Positions 51,977-59,899 of a stretch of DNA of 64,000 nt are shown here, in pieces. The translations under genes and the position numbers were made by a program. The DNA is taken from assembly GCA_949505625.1 (NCBI GenBank), contig CATBQD010000002.1, forward strand, positions 93,650 to 157,649. Reading direction: 5' to 3'. Source of the DNA: an uncultured Bacilli bacterium. Its GTDB lineage: Bacteria; Bacillota_I; Bacilli_A; RF39; UBA660. The notes below the pieces were generated by a model, which had not been told where the DNA came from, ran no database searches, and worked only from the letters and a program-made list of their open reading frames with translations. Each line of letters begins with the position of its first letter. Positions within the stretch are counted from its first letter, which is position 1.

Positions 51977-54061
51977 ATGATGAAATATCAATTTCAAATG
52001 CATAGTTTAGATTGTGCGAATTGTGCAAACAAATTAGAAAATTCTTTTAAGAAAGTGAAAGGTATTAAAAATGTTACTGTTAATTTTATGACTCAAACTC
52101 TGGTTTTTGAATGTAAAGAAGAACAGAAAAATGATATTTTAAAAGAAATTGAAGCAATTATTCAAAAAGAAGAACCAGAAGTAACTTTAAAAGAAAAAAA
52201 AACTAACGAAGATAGAGATTTTAAAATACGATTGATTCAAATTATTATTTCATTTGTACTTTTAATAATTGCATTATTTTTAAAAGACACAAAAGAATTG
52301 TTTTCGTTGATATTATATGTGATTTCTTATTTCTTTGTTGGATATGAGGTATTATTAAAAGCGATTCGTAATATTATTCATGGAAAAGTATTTGATGAAA
52401 ACTTTTTGATGGCAATTGCAACGATTGGAGCCTTTGCCATTAAAGAGTATCCAGAAGCTGTGGCGGTTATGCTTTTTTATCAGATCGGAGAATTGTTTCA
52501 AGATTATGCGGTAGATAAATCAAGAAAATCGGTGACAAGTTTGATGGATATGAGACCTGATTATGCGAATATCTTTCGCGATGGGGAGCTTTTAAAAGTA
52601 GATCCTAATGAGGTAAAGATTGGAGAAATAATACTTGTTAAACCTGGCGAAAGGATTCCTTTAGATGGTATTGTAGTTGAAGGAGAATCTATGCTTAATA
52701 CAAGTGCTTTAACAGGAGAGTCGGTTCCAAGAAAAGTGACTACAGATGATGAGGTATTAAGTGGATGCATCAATAATGATGGAATGTTAAAAATTAAAGT
52801 AGATAAAGAATTTGGTGAATCGACTGTAAGTAAGATTTTAGATTTGGTGGAAAATGCAAGTAGCAAAAAATCAAAATCAGAAAATTTTATTAGTAAATTT
52901 GCAAAATTTTATACACCTATTGTTGTTGTAATAGCCATTTTCTTGGCTGTAATTCCTCCAATGATACAAAAAGAAGCTACATTTATAGAATGGATGTATA
53001 GATCCCTATCATTTTTAGTAGTGTCTTGTCCTTGTGCATTGGTTATTTCTATTCCATTATCGTTTTTTAGTGGAATAGGAGCTGCTTCTAAAATGGGAGT
53101 TTTGATAAAGGGAAGTAATTATTTAGAAGCACTTGCCAATGCTGAAGTTGTTGTATGTGATAAAACCGGAACTTTGACAGAAGGAGTTTTTAGTGTTCAG
53201 AAAATAGAAGCTATTAAATATTCTAATGATGAGTTATTAAAATATGCAGCAATGGTAGAGAGCTTTTCAAATCATCCTATTTCTCTTTCTTTAAAACAAG
53301 CATATTGTGAAGAATTTGATCAAAATTTAGTCACTGAGATTCAAGAGTTTCCTGGTAAAGGTGTTATGGCAAAAGTGGACGGAAAAACAGTTTTAGTAGG
53401 AAATGAGAAATTGATGCTGGAATTTCATATTAAAATTGAAAAAAATAAAGAAATTGGTACTATTTTATATGTTGCTATTGATGGCCTATTTGCAGGGACA
53501 ATATTAATTTCAGATAAAATCAAGGAAGATTCTTATAAGGCAATTCGGTCATTTAAAAATAATAATATAGATAAAATTGTTATGTTGACAGGAGACCATG
53601 AAAATGTGAGTAAATATGTTTCTGAAACTTTGAACTTAGATGAATATCATGCTGAATTATTACCAACTGATAAAGTGTCTTGGGTAGAAAAATTAATGGC
53701 CAAAAAATCATCAAATGGAAAATTAATATTTATGGGAGATGGAATGAATGACGCTCCAGTGCTAGCTTTATCAGATGTCGGAGTTGCTATGGGTGGTCTT
53801 GGAAGTGATGCTGCAATAGAAGCAGCAGATGTGGTGATTATGACAGACACTCCATCAAAACTTGCTAATTCTATAAAGCTTTCTAAAAAAACAATGAGAA
53901 TTGTGAAACAGAATATTATTTTTGCAATTGCTGTAAAAATAGGAGTATTAATATTGAGTGCTTTTGGAATTGTAAGTATGTGGGCTGCAGTTTTTGCGGA
54001 TGTGGGGGTGTCTGTATTAGCGATTCTAAATTCCTTAAGAATTTTAAAAACAAAATTTTAA
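51977..54061 (+). CDS. cadA: P1B-type Cd/Zn/Pb-exporting ATPase
   Basis: Protein of 694 residues. The N-terminal HMA domain has LDCANCANK (C13, C16). The TGES motif, the membrane CPC (C351, C353 in SCPCALVIS), the phosphorylation site DKTGTLT (D395), HPIS, GDGMNDAPVLA and a C-terminal helix pair complete the P1B set. CPC with this size indicates the Zn/Cd/Pb export class. It lies 13 bases after cadC. Confidence 0.94.
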   Translation: MMKYQFQMHSLDCANCANKLENSFKKVKGIKNVTVNFMTQTLVFECKEEQKNDILKEIEAIIQKEEPEVTLKEKKTNEDRDFKIRLIQIIISFVLLIIALFLKDTKELFSLILYVISYFFVGYEVLLKAIRNIIHGKVFDENFLMAIATIGAFAIKEYPEAVAVMLFYQIGELFQDYAVDKSRKSVTSLMDMRPDYANIFRDGELLKVDPNEVKIGEIILVKPGERIPLDGIVVEGESMLNTSALTGESVPRKVTTDDEVLSGCINNDGMLKIKVDKEFGESTVSKILDLVENASSKKSKSENFISKFAKFYTPIVVVIAIFLAVIPPMIQKEATFIEWMYRSLSFLVVSCPCALVISIPLSFFSGIGAASKMGVLIKGSNYLEALANAEVVVCDKTGTLTEGVFSVQKIEAIKYSNDELLKYAAMVESFSNHPISLSLKQAYCEEFDQNLVTEIQEFPGKGVMAKVDGKTVLVGNEKLMLEFHIKIEKNKEIGTILYVAIDGLFAGTILISDKIKEDSYKAIRSFKNNNIDKIVMLTGDHENVSKYVSETLNLDEYHAELLPTDKVSWVEKLMAKKSSNGKLIFMGDGMNDAPVLALSDVGVAMGGLGSDAAIEAADVVIMTDTPSKLANSIKLSKKTMRIVKQNIIFAIAVKIGVLILSAFGIVSMWAAVFADVGVSVLAILNSLRILKTKF

Positions 54062-54152
54062 ATCTTGTAAAATATCTTGAAATAATTAGAATAGGTTTTT
54101 ATCAGAAATTATATGTGTTATGATTTATTATTTTATCTTTTAATTCTTTATA

Positions 54153-54178
54153 GGTGGATTCTTTGATCCATCTTTTTT
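54153..54178 (+). terminator. Terminator after cadA
   Basis: GGTGGAT pairs with ATCCATC (one G-U) across six bases, followed by six T. Confidence 0.75.
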
Positions 54179-54267
54179 GTTTGTATAGAATTTGGTAGTG
54201 AACTATGCTATAATGATAGTATTAATAATCATTTAAAAGATGTATTGATGAAGGCAGGTAGACTATA

Positions 54268-54471
54268 ATGAGCAAATATGAACCATTGTGGGAATATTTA
54301 AAATTTCAAAAAAAGGATAATTATACATTATCTTATTCAGAAATAAAAAATATATTAGGATTTGATATAGATCATTCTTTTTTATCTTATAAAAAAGAAT
54401 TGAAAGAATATGGATACGAAGTTAGTAAAATATCAATGAAAGAAAAAATAGTAATTTTTAAAAAAATATAA
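54268..54471 (+). CDS. Small protein, MSKY-LWEYL family
   Basis: Protein of 67 residues: SKYEPLWEYLKFQ, TLSYSEIKNILGFDIDHSFLSYKKELKEYGYEVSKIS. Short proteins of this pattern are widespread in Bacillota and have no established function. A TATAAT lies about 55 bases upstream. A broken paralogue is at 57245. Confidence 0.7.
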   Translation: MSKYEPLWEYLKFQKKDNYTLSYSEIKNILGFDIDHSFLSYKKELKEYGYEVSKISMKEKIVIFKKI

Positions 54472-54744
54472 CAATAATCTAACTTGAAGGTAAGGTATAT
54501 ATAACATTGTATTCTGGATTGGTTTGTTTTCTTAGCGTTAAATAATTATTAGAATTGAATAAATAAGGTATATGATATTTGTATCTGGGCTATTATGATT
54601 ATTTTATATAATTATCTTTATAATATATTAGTTTTGAAGAAAGAATTTGATTATTAAAATAAAATTTATTTATAAAGAGTTGGCTAGGATAGAATAAATG
54701 ATATTCATATTTAATGAAAGCTGTATTTTTATGGAGGGGAAAAT
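54472..54744. other. AT-rich gap without recognisable genes
   Basis: I see no frame of useful length, no RNA structure with a T-run and no repeat here apart from general AT richness. Confidence 0.4.
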
Positions 54745-55338
54745 TTGAAAACAGAAAATATTGCTATACTTGATACAGAAACAACATGGAAGAATCATTT
54801 GATGTCAATAGGAATTGTAATTGCTGCAGATGAGACGTTTGAGATTGTGGATAAAAGATATTATATATTACTTCCTAATAAGTATGAAGGCGGTATGTAT
54901 ATAAGAGCTCTATATATAAATGGAGTGCATGTCGATAAGGAAGGCTCAAGACAAACTATTATTGAAGATATAAAAAACTTTTTAAAAGCTCATAATGTTC
55001 AGCGGATATTTGCTTATAATGCTTTATTTGATTACGGACAATTACCAGAATTAGATTATTTTAAATGGTATGATATTATGAAGGTTGCAGCTTATAAACA
55101 GTATAATTATAAGATTCCAATTGATGCTGAATGTTTTAAAACAGGGAGATTAAAGTGTGGTTTTGGAGTTGAAAATATGTACCAACTTTTAAGTGGTAAC
55201 TATCGTTATTGTGAAACACATAATGCTCTTTTGGATGCAAGAGACGAACTTGCTATTATGAAAATGATGAATGTCTCTATAGAAAGATATGAACAAGCTA
55301 AAATAGGTACTTATAAAACAAATTCTTATAGTAAGTAA
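54745..55338 (+). CDS. DnaQ-like 3'-5' exonuclease
   Basis: Protein of 197 residues: ILDTETTW (D10, E12), FAYNALFDYGQL (Asp) and ETHNALLDARDEL (His, Asp) give the DEDDh set of the RNase H-like exonuclease fold. The TTG start is supported by GGAGGGG five to six bases before it and the lack of an in-frame ATG. Possible roles are proofreading or RNA trimming. Stand-alone here. Confidence 0.82.
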   Translation: MKTENIAILDTETTWKNHLMSIGIVIAADETFEIVDKRYYILLPNKYEGGMYIRALYINGVHVDKEGSRQTIIEDIKNFLKAHNVQRIFAYNALFDYGQLPELDYFKWYDIMKVAAYKQYNYKIPIDAECFKTGRLKCGFGVENMYQLLSGNYRYCETHNALLDARDELAIMKMMNVSIERYEQAKIGTYKTNSYSK

Positions 55339-55349
55339 TTTGTTTTTTA
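55316..55349 (+). terminator. Terminator after the exonuclease gene
   Basis: AAACAAATT pairs with AATTTGTTT, followed by T. Confidence 0.75.
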
Positions 55350-55379
55350 TTTTAGTTTTAAAATAATAAAAAAAAACGC

Positions 55380-55410
55380 TTGACTTAAAGCTCACTTTAA
55401 ACTGTATAAT
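55380..55410 (+). promoter_or_regulatory. MerR-type promoter of the flavodoxin-cupin operon
   Basis: TTGACT and TATAAT are separated by 19 bases, with the inverted repeat TTAAAG-CTCA-CTTTAA filling the spacer. The long spacer with a central palindrome is the mark of MerR-family activation by DNA untwisting. No MerR gene is in the window. Confidence 0.8.
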
Positions 55411-55434
55411 CTTTTTTATAAGAGGAAATATAAT

Positions 55435-56034
55435 ATGAAAAAAATTTTAAGTTTATTGTTTATTTTTGCTTTGATAATTGGAGTAACAGGATGTGAGAAT
55501 GTAGAAACAAAGAAGGAACAGAAAAATGATAAGGGAGGTTATACAGAATTGAATAAAGATAGTAAAAGCTTAGTATTGTATTTTAGTGCGACAGGCACAA
55601 CAGAAAAAGTGGCTAAGATGATTAGTGAAGCGACAAATAGTAACATCATAGAAATTGTACCAAAAGATAAATATATATCTGATGATTTAAATTATAATAA
55701 AGATGATACAAGGGCAAATAGAGAAATGAATGATTTAAATGCTAGACCAGAAATAGAAAATGAAATTAATATAGTGCAATATGATACCATTTATATCGGT
55801 TATCCTATTTGGTGGGGAACAAATCCTAGAATCATTTTAACTTTATTAGATAATGTTGATTTCAAAGGTAAAAATGTCGCTTTGTTCTGTACTTCTGGTG
55901 GAAGTGGAATTGAACAGAGCGTAGCTGATTTGAAAGAATATAATAGTGAAGTTAATTGGTTAGGTGGAAGAAGGTTTTCTTCGAATGTTTCACAAGATGA
56001 GCTACAAGATTGGATAAATAGTTTGAATTATTAG
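55435..56034 (+). CDS. Flavodoxin lipoprotein
   Basis: Protein of 199 residues. A lipoprotein signal (LIIGVTGC, C20) precedes a flavodoxin fold with the FMN phosphate loop SATGTTEKVA, YIGYPIWWGTNP and FCTSGGSGIEQSVADL. It should sit on the outer face of the membrane. The promoter is MerR-type, and a cupin gene follows after 15 bases. Related clusters combine flavodoxin, cupin and cyclophilin-like proteins in redox or electrophile responses; the exact role is not known. Confidence 0.85.
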   Translation: MKKILSLLFIFALIIGVTGCENVETKKEQKNDKGGYTELNKDSKSLVLYFSATGTTEKVAKMISEATNSNIIEIVPKDKYISDDLNYNKDDTRANREMNDLNARPEIENEINIVQYDTIYIGYPIWWGTNPRIILTLLDNVDFKGKNVALFCTSGGSGIEQSVADLKEYNSEVNWLGGRRFSSNVSQDELQDWINSLNY

Positions 56035-56049
56035 AAAGGAAAATAGAGA

Positions 56050-56475
56050 ATGGAAAATCAAGATTTTGATAAATTAAATATATTTGGAAAAGGGGAACCA
56101 AATATTAATTTCGTACAATATTTTAAAGGAAATTCTTTTCTGAACCCTCTTACGAACCCCAAAGAGTGCCCCCTTTTTTTAGCCAATGTAACATTTGAAC
56201 CAGGGTGCAGAAACAATTGGCATATTCATAAATCGACTTCTGGTGGTGGACAAATTTTGGTTTGCATAGCAGGGTCTGGCTGGTACGGGGAAGAAGGAAA
56301 AGAACCAGTCAGTTTGGAACCAGGAATGGTTATCAATATTCCAGCTAATGTAAAACATTGGCATGGCGCTAAGAAAGATTCTTGGTTTAGCCATATTAGT
56401 GTTGAGGTTCCTGGAGAAAACATTCAAAACGAATGGTTAGAAGACGTATCAGATGAATATTATGACAATTTATAA
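56050..56475 (+). CDS. Cupin-domain protein
   Basis: Protein of 141 residues of the small cupin type associated with carboxymuconolactone decarboxylase-like enzymes. Metal ligands are in NNWHIHKSTSGGGQ and KHWHGAKKDSWFSH, with GSGWYGEEGKEPVSLEPGMVINIPANVKHWH between. The DNA (about 56140-56430) is visibly richer in G and C, with codons such as ccc and ggg that neighbours rarely use, suggesting recent acquisition. Confidence 0.85.
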   Translation: MENQDFDKLNIFGKGEPNINFVQYFKGNSFLNPLTNPKECPLFLANVTFEPGCRNNWHIHKSTSGGGQILVCIAGSGWYGEEGKEPVSLEPGMVINIPANVKHWHGAKKDSWFSHISVEVPGENIQNEWLEDVSDEYYDNL

Positions 56476-56489
56476 AAGGACCCTGAATG

Positions 56490-56525
56490 AAGTCAATCCA
56501 CTATGTTAGATGATTGACTTTTTAA
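56490..56525 (+). terminator. Terminator after the cupin gene
   Basis: AAGTCAATC pairs with GATTGACTT across 13 bases, followed by T. Confidence 0.8.
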
Positions 56526-56721
56526 AAAATAATTTTTCTCAGTATTTACAATAATTATCTTTTGTTTTATAGAGATGTAATCTATTTAAAGGATGATATC
56601 GTGAAAATAGGAAAGTGTGAGTGAAAGGCAGAATATTTCTCGATAGAATGAGTGAACCAGCAGTATGTTTCATTTTTTAGGTGTAAATAGTATGATTGTT
56701 TTATGTAAGGAGGATTTTGTC

Positions 56722-57231
56722 ATGGATCAAATAAAAATTGGGAAATTTATTGCAGAATGTAGAAAAAAACAGAATTTAACACAAGAACAATTAGCTGGAA
56801 CATTGAATATTACAAAAAATGCAGTTAGTAAATGGGAACGAGGATTAAGTTTAATGGATATGTCATTATTAAAACCATTAAGTCAAATTCTTGGAGTTTC
56901 CATTACAGAAATCTTAAATGGAGAAACTCTAAAAGAAGAAGAAATGATGAATAAAAGTGAGGAAACAATAGTCCAATTATCAGAATTATATGATTTAAAA
57001 TCAACCAGGTATGGAATTATTGGAATGGCATTGGTTTTTATATTATTGGTCGTTATTTCAGCTTTTAAGGGCTTCCCAATAACTGGTTTAACGAGTTTAA
57101 TTTGTGCTTATAATGCAATTGCGTTTTTTAGTAAATATAGATTTGAAAAAGATCAAACCAATTTATTTACTAGTGTAATGTTTATGATTGCATCAGTATC
57201 AAATTTTATGGCTTTTATCATAAATAATTAA
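56722..57231 (+). CDS. Membrane-anchored XRE-family regulator
   Basis: Protein of 169 residues. The XRE helix-turn-helix is at 1-65 (CRKKQNLTQEQLAGTLNITKNAVSKWERGLSLMDM). The C-terminal part has about two or three membrane helices (YGIIGMALVFILLVVISAF and following). AAGGAGG precedes the ATG at 56722. It is a second regulator of the type at 40728 but without an external domain. Confidence 0.82.
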   Translation: MDQIKIGKFIAECRKKQNLTQEQLAGTLNITKNAVSKWERGLSLMDMSLLKPLSQILGVSITEILNGETLKEEEMMNKSEETIVQLSELYDLKSTRYGIIGMALVFILLVVISAFKGFPITGLTSLICAYNAIAFFSKYRFEKDQTNLFTSVMFMIASVSNFMAFIINN

Positions 57232-57244
57232 AGGCGGGGATATA

Positions 57245-57341
57245 ATGAGTAAATATAATCGATTGTGGGAGTATTTAAAAAAATAAACAAGATTGTTATC
57301 AATTATCTTATGCAGAAATAAGATATATTTTACCCAGATAA
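57245..57341 (+). pseudogene. Decayed copy of the MSKY-LWEYL small gene
   Basis: MSKYNRLWEYLKK reads to a stop in one frame, and NKQDCYQLSYAEIRYILPR continues in another. Together they align with the first half of the 54268 protein. A frameshift at an A-run and a premature stop remove the rest, although GGCGGGG before the ATG survives. Confidence 0.8.
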
Positions 57342-57371
57342 AATAGTGTCTTTTTAAGAAGGGGGAGAAGA

Positions 57372-57875
57372 ATGAAGAAAAAGGTAATTATAAGTTGTAT
57401 TGTGATAATTATAGTCATGATAGGACTCACAGTATTCTTAAACGAACATTTAAATCAGCCAGCAGAAACAATCGGCAATTATCCTACAGATAATAATATG
57501 AATGAAGGAAATGATACTATGAAATTGTATATCAAAATTGGAAATAAAATTTTAACAGCAACATTAGCTTCTAATTCATCAGCAGAAGCTTTGGTAAAAA
57601 AATTAAAAGGCGAGGATCTTACGATTGAAATGAGTGACTATGCCCATTTTGAAAAAGTAGGTTTATTGGGTTTTCATTTGCCAACCAATGATACTGAATT
57701 TACAACAGAGTCTGGAGATATTATCCTTTATCAAGGAAATCAAATTACCATTTATTATGATACCAATCATTGGAAGTTTACAAAGATAGGAAAAATTGAT
57801 GATATTTCTAAAACGGAATTAAAACAGATTTTAGGAAGTGGAGATGTTATTATAACATTCAGTTTGAAACCATAG
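57372..57875 (+). CDS. Membrane-anchored cyclophilin-like fold protein
   Basis: Protein of 167 residues with an N-terminal helix (VIISCIVIIIVMIGLTVFL). The domain has MKLYIKIGNKILTATLASNSSAEALVKKL, DYAHFEKVGLLGFHLPTNDTEFTTESGDIILYQGNQITIYYDTNHWKFTKIG, the cyclophilin-like (Cyclophil_like2) pattern. The family has no proven enzyme activity and often neighbours flavodoxin genes, as here. GGGGGAG precedes the ATG. Confidence 0.82.
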   Translation: MKKKVIISCIVIIIVMIGLTVFLNEHLNQPAETIGNYPTDNNMNEGNDTMKLYIKIGNKILTATLASNSSAEALVKKLKGEDLTIEMSDYAHFEKVGLLGFHLPTNDTEFTTESGDIILYQGNQITIYYDTNHWKFTKIGKIDDISKTELKQILGSGDVIITFSLKP

Positions 57876-57942
57876 AGAAGTTTTATTGCCTAAAATTGCT
57901 CTTCATAGTATAATATAATTAGGAATAAAGATTGGAGAAACT

Positions 57943-58281
57943 ATGATGTATAATTTTGAATTAAAAGACCATGAAGAACCCATTGATGTATTTGATGATA
58001 TATGGGTAAGACAAGAAGATAATGAAAAAAGGACATCAGTTGCGCTTACCAATCAAAGATTATTATTTTTAGGTTATGATAAATTTGATTGCAAAGAAAC
58101 CCTCAGAATTGCTAGAAACATAGATTATTTAAGATGTAAAGAAATATATTATCAAATCAATTTAGAAGAAATAATAAATATTGAAAAATTAGAAAACTAT
58201 ATTGTTCATGTATCTGACAGTGTAACTTTTGAATTTGATAATGATGAGTTATTTCACTTAATATTAGAACAGTTAAAGTAA
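57943..58281 (+). CDS. Hypothetical protein, possible PH-like domain
   Basis: Protein of 112 residues, acidic and soluble, with VFDDIWVRQEDNEKRTSVALTNQRLLFLGYDKF and an alternating strand pattern ending in a helix (FHLILEQLK). The TNQRLLFLG segment recalls PH-like bacterial domains, but the match is weak. GGAGAAACT precedes two ATG codons. Confidence 0.6.
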   Translation: MMYNFELKDHEEPIDVFDDIWVRQEDNEKRTSVALTNQRLLFLGYDKFDCKETLRIARNIDYLRCKEIYYQINLEEIINIEKLENYIVHVSDSVTFEFDNDELFHLILEQLK

Positions 58282-58385
58282 AATGAATGAAATCTATTTA
58301 AATGATGTCAATAAATTTATTACTAAATATTTAGATTTATTTTGATAATTTGGTATAATCAGGAATTCGAAATGAGGGAACGATT

Positions 58386-58573
58386 ATGAAAAGTATAAAT
58401 ATGTACATGTTGTAGGGAAAGGAACATTTGTTACGATCAAATTTAAAGGATATGAGGAAATTATTAATCAGTATGCTGAAAAAGGTTATCGTTATGTTGG
58501 ATTTATTCCCATTTGTATAACAGGTCATGGATTCATTAGTGAAATAGATTTGATATTTGAAAAGGATGAATAA
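58386..58573 (+). pseudogene. Frameshifted DUF4177 gene
   Basis: ATG AAA is followed, one base out of frame, by KYKYVHVVGKGTFVTIKF, YEEIINQYAEKGYRYVGFIP and GFISEIDLIFEKDE, a clear DUF4177 protein of about 62 residues. Restoring one A in the AAAA run after the ATG would repair the frame. It may be a true pseudogene or a homopolymer error in the assembly. Confidence 0.8.
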
Positions 58574-58668
58574 ACAGTAATTGAGTTTGTTCTATAGAAA
58601 ATTTGTCTTTGTTTATATTATGTTTCATATAACAAAAACAATGTATAGTAATTGTAGAGGGAATGAGT

Positions 58669-59373
58669 ATGACAGTTAGAAAAATCATTACTGGAATATA
58701 TAGAACATGGCGGAGAAAATCCATTAAAAGGAGAGGTCTCACTTTCAAAAGAAGAAATAATGAAACTAATTTCTGAATACCATCTAACTACTATAGCAGC
58801 AAAATTACGCCAAAAACAATTATTAACTGCACTCAAGGTGGCAGCTTTAGGAACGATGATTGGAGGTATGCTGTTTATAAATACAGGTAATAGGCAATTA
58901 TCAGTTATAGAAAAAAGTAAGCCAACATCTGTATTAGTAGAAGACTCAAAAATAAAAGAAAAAAAAGGAAACACATTTCCTATATTAGACAATTTGAAAC
59001 CAGTACAATCAGATACAATAGATATGGCAGATTTGTATCTAAAACCAGTTGAAGAAATAGTTCTTGAAGTAATATGTGGAAATTGGGGAAATGAACCAGA
59101 GCGTATGCAGAAACTAACAGAAGCAGGATATGACTATTTTCAAATTCAAGGTTATGTAAATCAAGTATTGATTAACAATGTACCGATAACGAATTTAAGA
59201 GCAATTGACGTAATTGCTAGGGAAGTTATACAAGGAAAATGGGGAGAAGGAGAAGAAAAAAACAAAGATTAGAAAAAGTTGGTTTTGATGTTCATTTAAT
59301 CGAAAGTGTTATATTACAAACAGTTGCAGAAGAAAGTTTAGAAACTCCTAAACAATATACAAAAATAAATTAA
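58669..59373 (+). pseudogene. Frameshifted membrane protein with two Cpl-7 (CW_7) repeats
   Basis: Three reading-frame blocks line up. MTVRK is followed, shifted at an A-run, by SLLEYIEHGGENPLKGEVSL, a membrane helix near ALKVAALGTMIGGMLFI, and CW_7 repeat 1 (GNWGNEPERMQKLTEAGYDYFQIQGYVNQVL). Repeat 2 starts IDVIAREVIQGKWGEGEE and continues, after a second shift at another A-run, as KKQRLEKVGFDVHLIESVI to TAA at 59371. CW_7 repeats bind cell wall muropeptides in Cpl-7-type lysins. GAGGGA precedes the start. Two shifts in one gene argue for decay or repeated homopolymer errors. Confidence 0.78.
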
Positions 59374-59419
59374 ATAATTGAAGGAATGAAAATTAAAATA
59401 TATTAACAAATAATTATTT

Positions 59420-59555
59420 ACTCTTGTACTAGTAGGTGCAATTACATTTAATTAGATATAATACGACAGAAATGATTGCTGATAGTAATAACTATGATGT
59501 ATTAAATACAACATTTGAAAATGAAGATGGAAATGTTTGGAAAGTGGGATTTTAA
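59420..59555 (+). pseudogene. Remnant of a small secreted protein
   Basis: LFTLVLVGAITFN reads to a stop. One base out of frame, YNTTEMIADSNNYDVLN and FENEDGNVWKVGF follow before TAA at 59553-59555. This looks like a signal peptide and the start of a mature domain separated by a frameshift and then truncated. Confidence 0.5.
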
Positions 59556-59693
59556 CAAGCGTATCAGATATAAAGAAATATGTTTAAGTAATTAAATAAT
59601 TTGTTAGGGCTATTAGAAGTTTTGATAGCTCTTTTATTTTTAGTGTTCCATTTAATCTTAAATTAATATTATGATAGAAATTTAGTAAAAGTA

Positions 59694-59722
59694 TTGTAAG
59701 AATTGTCACTTTATGTTAAGAT
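59694..59722 (+). promoter_or_regulatory. Promoter of tRNA-Glu
   Basis: TTGTAA, a 17-base spacer and TAAGAT. The tRNA starts 25 bases after the -10. Confidence 0.65.
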
Positions 59723-59746
59723 AATAATGTCTTCAAAAAGACATAT

Positions 59747-59823
59747 GGTCTGTTGGTGAAGTGGCTTAACACACCACCCTCTCAAGGTGGCATACGTGGG
59801 TTCGAATCCCATACAGACTACCA
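59747..59823 (+). tRNA. tRNA-Glu (CTC)
   Basis: Acceptor GGTCTGT/ACAGACT, anticodon stem CCACC/GGTGG with loop CTCTCAA (anticodon CTC), T arm with GGTTCGAATCC, and encoded CCA. It decodes GAG and is a substrate of the gltX product encoded earlier in the window. Confidence 0.93.
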
Positions 59824-59832
59824 AATTTGAAT

Positions 59833-59857
59833 AAAAAACAGTGTTTACTGTTTTTTC
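59833..59857 (+). terminator. Terminator after tRNA-Glu
   Basis: AAAAAACAGT-GTTT-ACTGTTTTTT hairpin with T-tail. Confidence 0.88.
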
Positions 59858-59899
59858 TTTTAAAATTATGATATATTAGTTAAAAAGGTGGAAGTAAAT

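Larger units (their letters stand above)
59374..59746. other. Intergenic region with a gene remnant and the tRNA-Glu promoter
   Basis: It contains a hydrophobic, signal-like fragment (59420-59460) and a 27-codon fragment ending at 59555, described separately, followed by AT-rich DNA and the tRNA promoter at 59694-59722. Confidence 0.5.

Noticed and set aside
58618-58992. Minus-strand frame of 124 residues
   Set aside because: It is opposite the frameshifted Cpl-7 gene, has no binding site and no recognisable protein pattern.
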